64,000 bases of DNA. It comes from Gordionus sp. m RMFG-2023 (Eukaryota; Nematomorpha; Gordioida; Chordodea; Parachordodidae). Below the pieces are notes generated by a model. The model searched no databases. It saw only the letters and a list, made by a program, of their open reading frames with translations, and was not told where the DNA came from. The stretch covers positions 49,205,366 to 49,269,365 of the forward strand of contig NC_088777.1 of the NCBI RefSeq assembly GCF_954871325.1, read 5' to 3'. Within the stretch, counting starts at the first letter, position 1. Each line of letters begins with the position of its first letter. Below are positions 29,992 to 42,800 of the stretch, in pieces. The translations under genes and the position numbers were made by a program.

Positions 29992-31518
29992 ATGAGTTTC
30001 AAACAAAAATTCAACATACACATAGAAAAAATTGACAATATAGACCAAAATTTTGAAATTCTAGATATCTTAGGGCATGGTGCTATGGGACCCATCTACA
30101 AAGCCCGCGATAAGAAAAACTTTAATCCTTCCTCCTCGCAAGATGGTATAGTGCTTAAGTGCAGGGAAAAAGTTAATGTCAAAACTAGAGACTTTCAAAG
30201 GGAGGTTCTCTATAGTTATTTGTTATCGGCTCACGAAAATATAGTTAACACTTACAACATAGCCTACGAAACGCCCTTGGAATACATAATGGTGCAAGAG
30301 GTGGCCCCGTTTGGTACTTTGATTGATTGGGTGCCAAAAAAGAAAGGATTGGAAGAAAGTCCCGCTTCAAGAGATATCATCAGGCAAGTTTCTTCGGCCA
30401 TCGACTTTATGCATAGTAAAGAAGTGATCCATTGCGATATAAGGCCCGAGAACGTGTTGGTATTTCAGCACGAGGATTACAAAATGATTCCTATCTCCCA
30501 GTCAAACATTCATTCTATATATTCACCACCCAATCAAATTTTTACCAATTATTTATCACCATTATCACAGCCTATTACGGCAGGTCACAATCTTAACGTA
30601 AATACAACGAGCAACAGGTCGCCATCCTTCTCTAACATAAGCAACGCGTTCACTTCCCTCGCTACCATAGGTACACTTTCTTCGTCTCAGCAAACACCTC
30701 CCTTCATCCAAATCATAGGTCAATACAGAGTTAAATTGGCCGGCTTCGATAAATCCTTAAAAAGGGGATCGCTCATTAAGAAGTTGTCCAAAGCGAATCC
30801 CTATTCGGCTCCCGAAATTTGCGACAAGTTTTACCAAGAGGGTTACCCTGCAGAGCCTTATGGAGATGTGTGGGCCTTCGGTGTTTTGGTATTTTATATT
30901 CTCACTGGAAACTCCCCCTGGAATGCAGCCATCGAATTGACCGACCCCGATTTCACAGAATTTGTTAAATGGCTGCGACGCAAAAGGGTTTCGCCACCCC
31001 CCTCGTTTAAAGCCTTCACAGACAAGTTTTGTAAATACTTTCGCAAGGTTTTCGAGCTAAAGAAAGAAAAACGCTGCCCCATCAAAGAGATCAACAAGTA
31101 TTATTCCGTCAACGAGAGGTGGAAAAAAGCAGAGGATGATTTGGCTAAGGTTCTACCTACCCCTTTCAAATCTGACTCGGATACGGAGCCTATTGCTACT
31201 AAGCATCGACATAACTATCAACAACGTTACCACAATAGATGTAAAGAGCACGAGGATTATGATGAATATGACGATTACGAAGAATATGAAAGCAACGGGG
31301 ACGATTCACTGAGAGCTCAATTAGAAGAATTTGAAAGATATCTAGAGAAAAAGGGTGTGCGAACAGAGATGATCGATAAGAAAACAGATAGAAAAATAAG
31401 GATAGAATCATGGCTCAAAAGCAACCCTTCCGATGCCAGTTTGCCTAACATGGGAGAATCTAGTAGCGATACCGAGGAAATCAAAACAAGTTTGTATTGT
31501 CAATTATTTCTATTATGA
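29992..31518 (+). CDS. SBK1-like: SBK-family protein kinase with altered DFG motif
   Basis: A 508-codon uninterrupted frame from ATG to TGA, encoding a predicted cytosolic Ser/Thr-kinase-fold protein. Visible kinase elements are the glycine loop GHGAMG (residues 28-33), the ATP lysine K56 in IVLK, E71, the catalytic loop HCDIRPEN (147-154) with D149 and N154, SAPE (272-275), DVWAFG (292-297) and the lobe that follows. The wording around LTGNSPW, EFVKWLRR and the APAFGTL-like hinge is closest to SH3-domain-binding kinases (SBK1/2/3). Three oddities stand out. DFG is replaced by GFD (251-253), removing the usual metal-binding aspartate. HRD is HCD. A Ser/Asn-rich insert of about 80 residues (162-242) sits between the catalytic loop and that motif. 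The C-tail is acidic (EDYDEYDDYEEYE) with a possible short coiled coil. It is probably a weak or pseudo-kinase. A 3' exon may follow (31580-32188). Confidence 0.9.
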   Translation: MSFKQKFNIHIEKIDNIDQNFEILDILGHGAMGPIYKARDKKNFNPSSSQDGIVLKCREKVNVKTRDFQREVLYSYLLSAHENIVNTYNIAYETPLEYIMVQEVAPFGTLIDWVPKKKGLEESPASRDIIRQVSSAIDFMHSKEVIHCDIRPENVLVFQHEDYKMIPISQSNIHSIYSPPNQIFTNYLSPLSQPITAGHNLNVNTTSNRSPSFSNISNAFTSLATIGTLSSSQQTPPFIQIIGQYRVKLAGFDKSLKRGSLIKKLSKANPYSAPEICDKFYQEGYPAEPYGDVWAFGVLVFYILTGNSPWNAAIELTDPDFTEFVKWLRRKRVSPPPSFKAFTDKFCKYFRKVFELKKEKRCPIKEINKYYSVNERWKKAEDDLAKVLPTPFKSDSDTEPIATKHRHNYQQRYHNRCKEHEDYDEYDDYEEYESNGDDSLRAQLEEFERYLEKKGVRTEMIDKKTDRKIRIESWLKSNPSDASLPNMGESSSDTEEIKTSLYCQLFLL

Positions 31519-31579
31519 AATAAATAATAAATTGATCAATTCTTTTTTAAAAAAAAATACTTTGATCACTGGAAACTAA

Positions 31580-32188
31580 TTAATATGCAGTTTTTGTTAT
31601 TATTTTATAACTTTATCTTTTAAAGTATTCACAAAAATATATTTACAAAATTATTTACATAATAAAAAAAAAGGGGTCAACAATAATCAGCAGACAAAGG
31701 ACTTATCACATCCAGTTCTTATAAACCTTCAACGTAAAACTACTGAACATCAACGTCTGACCGCATCTTGCGATAATCTAGAAGATGAGACTGCTTCGAC
31801 TACCAAACCTAGAGTGTGTTTCGGCAAAAAGCGAATTCCTAACAATAATAAAAATCTATTTCCGGATAGAAAATTGAATTCCATAAGTCCGCCAGATAGT
31901 AGGAGCCCTCTTGTTTCACCTCGAATATCGTTGGATGAAGGGGAAGGTATTATTTTGAATCAAGATCTGGCCAAGACGAAGTTAGTCAATCATAAAAATA
32001 ATTTTATCGGAGACGCGAGCAGTGAAAGTGACGAATATTTTGATTTCGCGATTAACAATGATAACGTGAAATACGAAAAATATGATAGACCCAATAGCCC
32101 CGTTGTAAATACTGGTAGGACTCAGCCGGTTAGTATATACTTAGAACAAGCATCTTCAGAATCGATATCAGAAGACAATAATAAATAA
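31580..32188 (+). CDS. Probable 3' exon of the kinase gene
   Basis: A frame open for about 200 codons, ending at TAA 32186-32188, starting only 62 bp after the kinase stop. This is very unlikely by chance in such AT-rich DNA. From about 31682 the translation is Ser/Asn/Asp-rich and low in complexity (HPVLINLQRKTTEHQRL, RSPLVSPRISLDEGEG, DASSESDEYFD), with SP sites like the kinase tail. It lacks a convincing start codon, suggesting an internal or terminal exon. A possible intron is 31487-31625 (donor GTTTGT, acceptor TTTTAAAG, both phase 1), which would replace the last ten or so kinase residues. An AATAAA overlaps the stop. Alternatives are a separate short gene, or the remains of a longer kinase tail cut off by the TGA at 31516. 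Confidence 0.6.
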   Translation, partial: LICSFCYYFITLSFKVFTKIYLQNYLHNKKKGVNNNQQTKDLSHPVLINLQRKTTEHQRLTASCDNLEDETASTTKPRVCFGKKRIPNNNKNLFPDRKLNSISPPDSRSPLVSPRISLDEGEGIILNQDLAKTKLVNHKNNFIGDASSESDEYFDFAINNDNVKYEKYDRPNSPVVNTGRTQPVSIYLEQASSESISEDNNK

Positions 32189-32933
32189 AAATGAATTTGA
32201 TATTATATATATAGTATGTATATATACATATATACCCCATGCTATATATTATGGCAAAGATCATGTTTCTTAACGAGATAGGAAATATGAAAAGCTCAAA
32301 AACCCCAACTAGAAGTCATCACTTTACCAATCAAGTATTTAATGCCAAAATTTTGTGCAATATATCGTCGTTGATTTTATCTTGCTCTATATAAATACTG
32401 TGTTCTAGAAAAAAAAATTTATAACATGTTTTTATGTTAAAAAAAATTATTTTATATTATAATTTATTTATAATCAATAATAAAATGTAAATAAATTTAT
32501 AACTCTAAATAATATAATGTATTCAGTTATACTACCAATACCAAAACAATGCGCATATACAATATGATAGGTTTATTTTGCATACAAATTGTTTGATATT
32601 AGATTATATTTAAATTAATATTATTTTATCTTTTTAATCTAGTGACTAATATTAGGCAAGCACTGATTAAATCTATCCATACTAAAAAAGAATTATATTT
32701 TACATAATGGCCACATTCCAAAAAAGCATTGTGTTTGGAATATTGGCGGCCTGGTGAAAACATTTTTGACAGACGCTTTTAAATAAAATTTGTTTACGCT
32801 TTATATCAAAATTTTTCCTATATTTTGTACGAGGAAAGACACAGAAAACATTAATGTAAGATCGAAATTATTTTAAGATACCCAAAATTATATATGATTT
32901 GATATCCTTCCCAATCTTCTATTAGAGATCTAC

Positions 32934-33159
32934 TGTTCAAGCATTACATATTAACACTGCGCTTGATGCTATGATTAGAAATCTTGGCTACATTGCTTTC
33001 TCCCTTGATAAAAAAATGGCGAGATTTGTTTCCATCCCTCATCACTCTTATAATACCTATGGTCATAATCCAGAAGGTGCCATTCACACTGAGCAATTTT
33101 TAATCTGGCATTATCAGTCCCACATCCACACTCTAAAGCTTGGGATATTCTATTATTAA
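32934..33159 (+). pseudogene. Possible LINE reverse-transcriptase fragment
   Basis: An open stretch gives VQALHINTALDAMIRNLGYI, then AFSLDKKMARFVSIP, then a segment ending TEQFLIWHYQSHIHTLKL. The pattern (an alpha-helix '..Q..in.aLd.....lGf..s..K', then a later hydrophobic 'W..Hi..L') resembles the part of non-LTR reverse transcriptase after the YADD box. The YADD box itself and the rest of the domain are not visible. The call is tentative. Confidence 0.3.
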
Positions 33160-35089
33160 CTCACTCCGTCGGTTACTTTTTATCAAGTGATTTATTAGAA
33201 TAATGACCTAGTTATTATTTTGAATTTTAAATCGAGCTCTACCAAGGCTTGTCAGCAATTGTAACTAAAATTATATGGCTTTCCATTACTAATGAAAAAA
33301 ATACATATATCTCTTTCGCTTAAATGGGCTATATCGCCTCCTTAAAATGTATTATTTATTTCTTCTTCAGATTTCAATGGATACCATTTCCACTGCAAAT
33401 ATTCCAAATATTGCTTCTCGGCATCAAAAACCCTAAAAAGGGCTAATATCACAAATACACTCGAACTAAATCATTTATACTCAAGCAACAATAGAAAACC
33501 ACATCATATTATCCTAATACCTTGGTCTTCCAGATGCTTGGGATTACCCATGAGTTAATTTCAGCAAGATTAGGTATCTGCTATTAATTAAGCCGAACTC
33601 TAAAATAAAAAAATGTGCGGACATTGCTAATATAATATTTATGGATCTAAATGTATGCTCGGCGGGCTGGGACAAAAATTTTAAAATTCGGGCTAAGGTC
33701 GAGCTCAGGCCGTGAAAAAAATAACTTTGCAGGGCTCTAATTATGATGACCATTCATAAAAGCAATCGCATTTCTCTTCATGATAGCAATACATATAAAC
33801 CCATATCTTTTTAATTTTCTGCTCTATTTTAAAATATTTTTTTAAATCTTGATTTGTTTAAATATAGCTCGAAGTATAATATATATACATTAACAAGCAA
33901 ATTTAGAAATTTATTTTTCTTACCTTTTTAAAGCAAAATGGTATCTGCCTAATTTAAAGATGTTAGATTATGACGATTATGTGGTTTCCCAATTGACTGT
34001 TTTTATATAAAAAATATATTTGATTTAAAATGTACACTTGCATCACAATAAGTCATCAAATATCTTAAATATATAAATTCTAAATTGATAATAGTATAGT
34101 AATACAATTCGATTTAAAAGGAGGGATCAAATAATTTAGAAATATTATGTGGAAAAATTTGAATATCCCTCTGAAGCAAAATTTTTTTTTTTAATGGCTC
34201 CTTAATATCCACTTGAACTACAAATAAATTTTTTTGATTGCCTCCTGAATGATTTCTTTTATAATTTCATAAGTAATATATAGATTTTTTATTATTTAGA
34301 ATTAATAAGACTTTAAATTTTTATCAAATGAATACTATTTTAATTAGAATAGATTAATACATATAAATTATATTTTCACTATGTCAGCTTGCAAAATTTT
34401 GTATTAAAAATATAATATCAATAACTCACTAATTAATTTAGCTTTAACAGTTGAAGTTTAATTGACTTTTATTATTTAAATTATTATATAACTCTAATTT
34501 AATAAATATAATCATATATTATTTGAAAATTAACAAATTTAATATTATAATTAGCCGAGTTCAAAATGACTAATAAACTGTTTTAGTTTTAAATTTTATT
34601 ATTATACCTATTCCTGAAAATATTTTCAAGGTTTAAATAAGTAGAGATTTCTTTATAAAAAGTAAGTAATCCTCTACTATATACAGTTTTTATAAAATAT
34701 TAGAAATGCCACTTTTATAGACGTATTTGACAGTTTTATAATATATTACAGTTAATATTATAATAAATTTTACTAATAATTGGGTTGATAATAATAATAG
34801 TAACAATTTGCATTTAAGTATTTAACGCCATCTATTTAGTTGTAAATAATTTAAAAAATTAGACATTTTATTATTCATCCTGCAATAGATGTAATAAATT
34901 TGATTCTTCTCTTTTTTTACGTGTTTTTTAGGAAAGCCATATTTTTCTTTTTCTAAAAACAGTTTTGAGTTACAAACTATTATTTTTAGATATAATATAC
35001 CAAGGTGGTGCAACAATATATAAAATCTTAATTGTTTCATCATATCATTCTGGTCATTATTTTATAGTTAGAAAATGTTTCATTTCTAA

Positions 35090-35306
35090 TAGTGTTGTTA
35101 AACGGCTCGTTTTGAGCCGATTTTTAAAAACGGCTAACTCAATATTTCATCGAGAATAATATTCGCAAGACCTGAAGATTTTGTTTGTAGAAGGAACAAA
35201 GGTTTAGACATTTATTAGCGAAATCCCGGGGCTTAGAAAATATTTTTCTGGCTATGAGTTAGCCGTTTTAAAAAATCGGATCAAAACGAGCCGTTTAACA
35301 ACACTA
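35090..35306. mobile_element. MITE, TAGTGTTGTTAAACGG family (copy 6)
   Basis: 217 bp, close to the family consensus, with ends TAGTGTTGTTAAACGGCTCG and its complement and a perfect 8-bp duplication, atttctaa. It is one of the best-preserved copies. Non-coding. Confidence 0.9.
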
Positions 35307-36257
35307 ATTTCTAATATGGCATTGCAGTGTAAACAACTCCAGGCTTCAATATATTTGCATAATTATTTCTTCCAAAGATTTTTAGTGTTTTTATTATCAA
35401 TTTATATAACATAATAAATTCTGATATCCGTTTACATCGTGAGTGTTATGGCTATTACTGCAAATTAACCAACATCTATTATTTGTATTGCTATGTAATT
35501 TAAAATTATTACTACAACGGCTGAGAGCATATGATTGTATATTTTAGATAAACAATAATGGTTAACTGTGTAGTCGTTTATATATCATTTAAAAAGGAAG
35601 ATAATCTTTTAGAAATTTAATATCTAACAATAATTTTCTCGATGGAAGCTCTAACCACCATATAGTTTTATGATTTGTATTGGTCGTTTATACTTTCCTC
35701 TTCAAAAATGTTGATTTGATTTAGGTCTATAAAATTTTCCTTATTAGTCCATTCTATAAAACATTGTCTAAAATGGTAACAGAGAGTTATATTAGTTTGA
35801 AAACCTTTTGTCAATGTAAGTTGCTAAGAATTATATTATTGCATTACGTGGTTTTTAAAAACCATTATCAATTGAGGCATATATATGAATTAATTAATCA
35901 TTTTATCACTTGAAATTCTTTAGACCCAAATTTTTTTTATATCAGATCAAAAATATTTTATACTGTAATAAGTATATTTTGTATTAAAAAATATTATTTT
36001 TAGAAATGTCTTGTATTGTTTTAATTATTTATATGCCCGTTTATTTTGTATGCATAATATAATAAATGACAAAATATGAAATTTAAAATAATTGTTCAGA
36101 GTTAACCAATTTTATAAAAGTATAATATATTCATATTAAAACCGGTCAAAGGCCGAGGAAAACCGGGCCGAAGACCCGCAATTTGGGAAATATGGGGGGC
36201 GAAACAGTGGCCTAACTATGAGGTATGATTCCAGGACGAGAGGCACAATGTTTACAA

Positions 36258-36437
36258 TGACTGTGTCCAAAACATCAAAAAATTAAATTCATAAACTCTC
36301 AAAACTTTTATGAAAATAAATAGACTATTTTAAATATAAAAAAAAACATGTCCAAAACATAATTCTAGAAAATTTTATGAATGTTAAAAATTTATCACAC
36401 GATATCTTAAAAATTTTTAAATTGTTTTGGACACAAC
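36258..36437. repeat. Possible small foldback element
   Basis: The ends share GTGTCCAAAACA as an inverted repeat ('ctgtgtccaaaacatc' against 'attgttttggacacaacc'). A third 'tgtccaaaaca' lies inside at about 36349. Similarity inside the arms is weak. Confidence 0.35.
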
Positions 36438-39400
36438 CTTATGCATATTTCATGTATAAATTTTTTTAAGGATGTATGTGGTAAATTCTTAAAAAAAATT
36501 GGTTAAAAGATATTTTCTAATGATAAACATTTGATTTTCTTTGGAAATACTTTAAATGAGGCTACAAATAATATTTTCCTGTAAATTACGTTAAACTACC
36601 TTAAGATAATACAATACAAATATTCAACAAAATATTTGATTACAAAAATTTTCGCTAATAAATTAAAGGTTTATTCAAAACCCTCGTGGTGCTATGATTG
36701 AAAATTATAACACAAAATATGCTGGCCAGGCTAAACTTATTATGCCGCTTTATTTATTTTTTTATTACCAAGATCTAGAGAGTAAAATTGTTATAACCTA
36801 TAATCATATTATATATTAGGCTTCCGATATTGTATAGGTTGTTATGATATAAAAGTACCAGATAAAATACCATATTTTCGTATAATAATTGTAAGTTCTA
36901 TTAAGCCTTTAAAATGTTCTTAAAATTCTATTGAGGCCTTTGCAAAAAATAAATTATTTTTATAATAAACTCGACTTATTCAGTAGATAGTTTTATATTT
37001 TATTGTAATCCTAATACTTACAATTATGAAGATAGTAATCATAGCTCACGGATCAACATTCGGCATTATTATATAGAATATGGAACACTTTATAAATATT
37101 ATTTAAATATATTCTGCCATAATTTTATATATACGTGAAGTTGATCATTTTTAAATGATTTACAGATTTAAAAATACATTATATATATTTATAACATTTT
37201 ATTTAAAATATGTATTGCATAAATAAGAATTCTAGGTGTCGATAAATATTTTTCTTAAAAAAAATATATTTTTAAAATAGTGGCTTAAAGAAGTGATTGT
37301 AATTTCTATCTAAATAAAATAAGTTACGTAACGTAAGCTGATATAAAATATCACTTATTTATTTCTATCATTCTTAATTTTATTTTCCCATTTTTATTTT
37401 ATCTTCGAATGCCTTGTTATACGCGTTATATATATATGATAATTTGGTATTATATTTCTGCAATAGTGAACTGCTATTACACTTGCAAAAAGCGATAAGA
37501 TCAATATTGTATATAGTTTCTAGTATTTTATTTAAAATTAATTTCAATTTAAAAAGATTTGAAATGTGCACATTTGTATTTCTGGTAAAAAAATAACAGA
37601 AACATTTTATATATTAATAAAACATATGCATAATTACAATTTTAGGTGTATATATATATATATATATAAGAAAGTTATTTCTAAAAAAATTATGTTAATT
37701 TTTCTAAAAACGTAGCCTAAAACAGATTACTAAAAAAGAGGATTACAAAAAAGAAACTACGGAGTGTGATAAAAAATCTAAATTGATTTGCCGATCTGTT
37801 GGACAGTGATGATTATAAGTGACACTCGAAACAAAATATATTTTTTTATTAGCTTTCAATACTAATAAAATATTTAAATTTTATTCAAATATTTATTTAG
37901 ACCTACCCTGATTTTTATTTTAGCTTATATTTTTATTATGGAATTTTTAAAATTTCGTTATTTTGAATAATTTTGAATTTTAAAGATTATTTTTCAATGG
38001 GAAATTGAAATGAAAAGAAAATGAATGTTAAACATGTGATTTTCCAACTGATTAATTGGTAACTAAATTCAGTTTTTTTAAAATCGGTCGAGCCCATATT
38101 TTTTTATTAAAATCATGTTTTTGACCCCTTCCATTTCGTACCAGGTTCCGGGCTGGGTTTACACGTCTCTGATATCATGTGAGAAAATTCAAATAAATTC
38201 TAAAGAAATAAAAAATTTTACTTAGAAAAAAAAAATTTTCTTAGATATTTCGAAGAAAATAATTAAAAATTATTAGCATTTGGTATTTTTATTTATGAGC
38301 AATTAAGGGAAAATAATTCTGAGCGTTTAAAGAAATAAAATAAGTCGCTTAGTAATAATAATTGATGTTGTTACTGTTGTGGCTCAAATCAACAGAAGCT
38401 TGTATGTTTTGAAAGCGGCCATTTTCTATCATTACGGTAAGCCCTAATTATATAAAAGTTTTTTCGGATATTAAAATATAAAGGAACGAGGTTGATATCC
38501 ATGAATATACGTTAGGAATATTAAGTTATTAAAATTACTAAATTGTAGAAAACAACTTGATGTGGCATTTTGTTTTTTTTTAGAGTTTGTGCTAATTTCT
38601 TCCCCAAAAAGGTTTCTGACCTCCATATCTTTGGAAATTTGTTATTATTGCTTTGGTGAATTGTATTTTAAAAAGGTACAAATATTTCATAAATTCTGCA
38701 TATATATTACCAATCAATAGCCTTTACACCCCCTAAGCTAAGGAAACAAAATATCCCATGAAAAGATACCCCCAACCAACTTTTATACTCTAACCTCGTT
38801 ATAAATTTCAAAAATAATGTGTGAAATAATTTTTATTGCAAAAAATATAAATTAAACTAAACTTTAAAAAATATTTAAAATAGGAAGCTAATAAATTTAA
38901 AAAATATTTTTTTAAAATTAATAATGTAAACAAATGGTGAAGATAAAGCAAGAAGAAAGGATTATAATTTTATAGATATTTATTTGTCAAAATAAATTTT
39001 GTTCTATTGATATGGTTAAATTATCAAGATTTGGATCTTTCATGGTACTCCAAAGTCTTGTTTTAATTAGTTTTATTTTACTCACGACCCTTTGGGCAGT
39101 GTGTGAGGTTGTAGGATTAGGCAATTATCAATTGATAAATTAAGAAATCCGGAAAATTTAATAAGGTAAAATAAAATCATAGTTTTGCTCGACTGACTCA
39201 TATCAAGTCTCTTTTGTTCCTTTATCCTAGGTTATCTGTAACAATTACACTTCTCTTTTAACCTTCATATAAATATTTCAAAAGTTCAAGAATTTGCCAA
39301 AAACTTGACTTGAATTTAAATTGTAAAATTTATATTTTCGATATTATCTTTAACTAATGTCTTTCCAGTTATTGGAATAGTTTGGAGAGAATTTACTTCT

Positions 39401-39655
39401 AAAAATATTTCTATCATTATAGATATTGGATTTCTTCAGGCTTCGGCACTAAAATTAACTAAGGGCTTGTTTAGTTGACCGATGACTAGCTTAATCATAA
39501 CTTACTCATAAAATTCAATCAATAGTTCTAATAATTATAGCTCAGCAATTTTAATTTACCCATCAATCACCCTATATTCGTGTTTTTGCGGATACATTTT
39601 CTTAAACTTATTTTTAATTTAAAAAATGTAATATAAAGTTTGAGAAATTCTCATA

Positions 39656-39831
39656 ATGCAGTTCTGTCCTAGGATTAATAGTAGAGATTTCTTTAAATGG
39701 GAACACGGGTTTAACCCATGCTTTATTGAAACCTTATCTAGCACGTCGATATTTATTTTTATATTTATATTTGGCTTAATTCAAATTCGTATATATAAAA
39801 AATACTCTATAGAACTTGAATATTGGCAAAG
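39656..39831 (+). CDS. ABCB6: ABCB6 exon 1 (start, first TMD0 helix)
   Basis: Starts at ATG 39656. It encodes [20 protein letters not shown] followed by PCF and a hydrophobic helix ([13 protein letters not shown]). The human protein begins similarly, with a cysteine and then GLSPCF before the first helix. Donor GTATAA at 39832, phase 2. Confidence 0.88.
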
Positions 39832-42800
39832 GTATAAAAATTTATGGAAAAAATGATTGATCCTTTTTTTGTATTTATATACTTAATAATTTAAATCTTA
39901 ATTTTTCTAATATTTTTAATAGGGCAAATACATTTGGATTCCATTTTCAAGTTACTCTAATATGCTTTATTTCCTCACTATCACTCATTCGAGTTATACT
40001 CCAGAATACTGTAAAAATGCAAAATATTTATGTTGTTGACCCAAAAGATAAGTTTTACTATTATACTATCATTGTGGGATTTTTATATTTTGCATCCTGG
40101 ATGATGTGCCTGAAATTAATATTTTTGGAAAGAAAGAGGACAATGCCTGGTTTGCCACCTAGAGGGCATGGCTTAACATTGATTACATTCTGGGCTCTAT
40201 GCCTAATTTGGGAAAATTTATCCTTTATCAATTGGTGTCATGAATATTGGTGGTGGAATATCAGAAAGTTAATTTTCATTTAAATTATCTTAATGACATT
40301 TTTTATTATTTATTTATTTATCTTAGTAAAATAAAATTATAATATAAAATAAGATTTTTTCTTATTCATAGTGTAATGAAAGGAGGGCTGTTAAGATCTG
40401 CCTTTTTCCACAACTAATACTTTTTAATATTTATCAAAAACTGTTCTATTAACATATTACATGATGTATAATTTTTACCTAGTCCTTGAAAAATTATTTT
40501 ACTCAAAATATATATATGCCCGTTTTAAAAATTAAATATTCTACCCATGACATATATTTTTGGATCAAGCAGAATCTTTTCTTATTTTAAACAACTTTTA
40601 AAATTGTGAAATCTAGTTTTATATATTTTTAGCCAATACCAAACTTTTATCTAAAATGAAATCAACTAAACCTAGACCTGTGTATCATCAATCCAATACA
40701 TCACCACCAATGTAAAAATTTGGTGACAGGGTGGTATGATATATATATTATGATTAATAAATAATTTATTAAAATATAATTTATATTTATCAGAAACCTG
40801 TAAGTCTGGACCAAAGCCTGGCCCGGATATTTGGTCCAGTCTATAAAATTGTATTTTTATATAAACTAAGCCTATCCAAAAATTATAAAATCTAAATATT
40901 TTAAATTTAACTATTATCATATATAATACAAAAATAGAATTTATTTAAATATTGTATATCATAGAATTATACATCCTGTTAACACATTTTATTCCATTTC
41001 AAAACTATTTAAATCTATATCATTAGAAATTACTTACCTAGTTTATAAAGAAAAAATAAAATAGTTTTTAAATATTTACCCTAATTATTATAATTTTTTT
41101 TATAGTTAATAATATTATACCATTTTAATTTGTCCTTTAAATAAAAGGATTATTTATTTAGGTCTTAGAAAACTAATTTATAATTTATAGTCAAAAATTA
41201 CATATAAACTATAGGAAAGAAAAAATATTTACCATTAAATAATTTTACTATAATAGGGTCTTTTCATGTCAAATGAGCAAAAATATTAAAATTTTTGACT
41301 GACTCCCTACATTTTTTTATAATTTGGTAAGCTAAAAATTATTATTGTAACTATTAGTTTCCTGACATTTATATTTTTAGAATAATTAGAGTTCAAAGTG
41401 GCAAAAATGACATATTTATACCATTATCTGCAATTAAACACATCTTAAAAACAATATAATTGTAAATAACAAATTTAATATCAAAATTTAAAAAAAAATA
41501 TAAAACACTAAAATATTAAAACAACTATATAAAAATATGTAAAAATATATAAAATTACTAAATAAAAATATATATTAATAGTATCGAAGGCTCTAAAAAG
41601 AGCTTAATTTAATCATGAAAATGTACCTAAAAAACAAGTATAATTGTGTTTAAAAATTTCCAATTGAAGTTTTTGTTTAAGAATTATGGATTCGCGATTT
41701 TCGTTTGTTATCCTAAAAATTTTTCGTAATAAAGTTTTTAAAAAAATATATGACTGAAAAATTGCCGTTAGTTGAAATGACTATTGGCTGAAATTGGGAT
41801 GCAACCTGCATATCACCCTTTCCTTCATCAATTAATATAAACCCTCTTACTTGTGGGGAAAATAAAAAAAATTAATAAATATTCAAAATTATTCAACTAA
41901 CATTTTTCACAGTCTACATAAATTTTTTTAAAAACTTTATCACGAAAATTTTTTAGTATAACAAACGAAAATCGCGAATGATTTTTAAAACAAAAACTTC
42001 AATTGGAAATTTTTAAACACAATTATACTTGTTTTTTAGGTACATTTTAATTATTAAATTAAGCTCTTTTTAGACTTAGATACTATTAATATATATTTTT
42101 ATTTAGTAATTTGATATATTTTTACATATCAAAATAACATACACAGATTATAATACCTTAAGATTAAAAAAAAAATTTTTTTTTTTTGATTTTTTCTAAT
42201 ATATAGTCATTTTAATTAATTTTTAAGAGATAAACACGATTTTTTGGAAATAATTACTAACTTCAATTTTTATAAAAAATTTAGTAGACATTACTAAACT
42301 CCCCTTTAATATTTATAAAATATTGATCTGGGACGCGGCTAGTTTCATTTTCTAAATCGATAAAAAATGATTAGAAAAGTGTATAAATATACTATAGTTT
42401 TATGGTTTTTATTAACGTATTTGATAAAAATTTTAAAGGATTATTTATCTTTCAAGTAAAAATTACAATCAACCGGAGGAAATGGGGGGGGGGTATAAAA
42501 TTATTTGCCCATATAACAATATATTTGATGAATATTAATAAAATAAGTTAAATTCAAGTCTAGAGTTATTGAATATGCGAATCAGAATCTTGTATATTTA
42601 ATATTATGGCGCCGATATAAAATTTTACCCACATAACCTCGAGTGTTCAAAATTAAGATTGAATTTAATACACTACAAGATGTAGTGTTGTTAAACGGCT
42701 CGTTTTGAGCCGATTTTGAAAAACGGCTAACTCAATACTTCATCCAGAAAGATATTACTCAGGCCTGAAGATTTTGTACATAGAAGGAACAAAGGTTTAT

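Larger units (their letters stand above)
32189..39655. other. Gene-poor interval between the kinase and ABCB6
   Basis: Mostly AT-rich DNA without supported genes. It holds a possible LINE fragment (32934-33159), a MITE (35090-35306), a possible small foldback (36258-36437), GC-rich repeat ends near 33655-33740 and 38085-38172, and (TA)n tracts near 32205 and 37645. About 36130-36220 is GC-rich ('ggccgaggaaaaccgggccg') and looks like a further transposon end. The ABCB6 promoter should lie just upstream of 39656. Confidence 0.5.
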
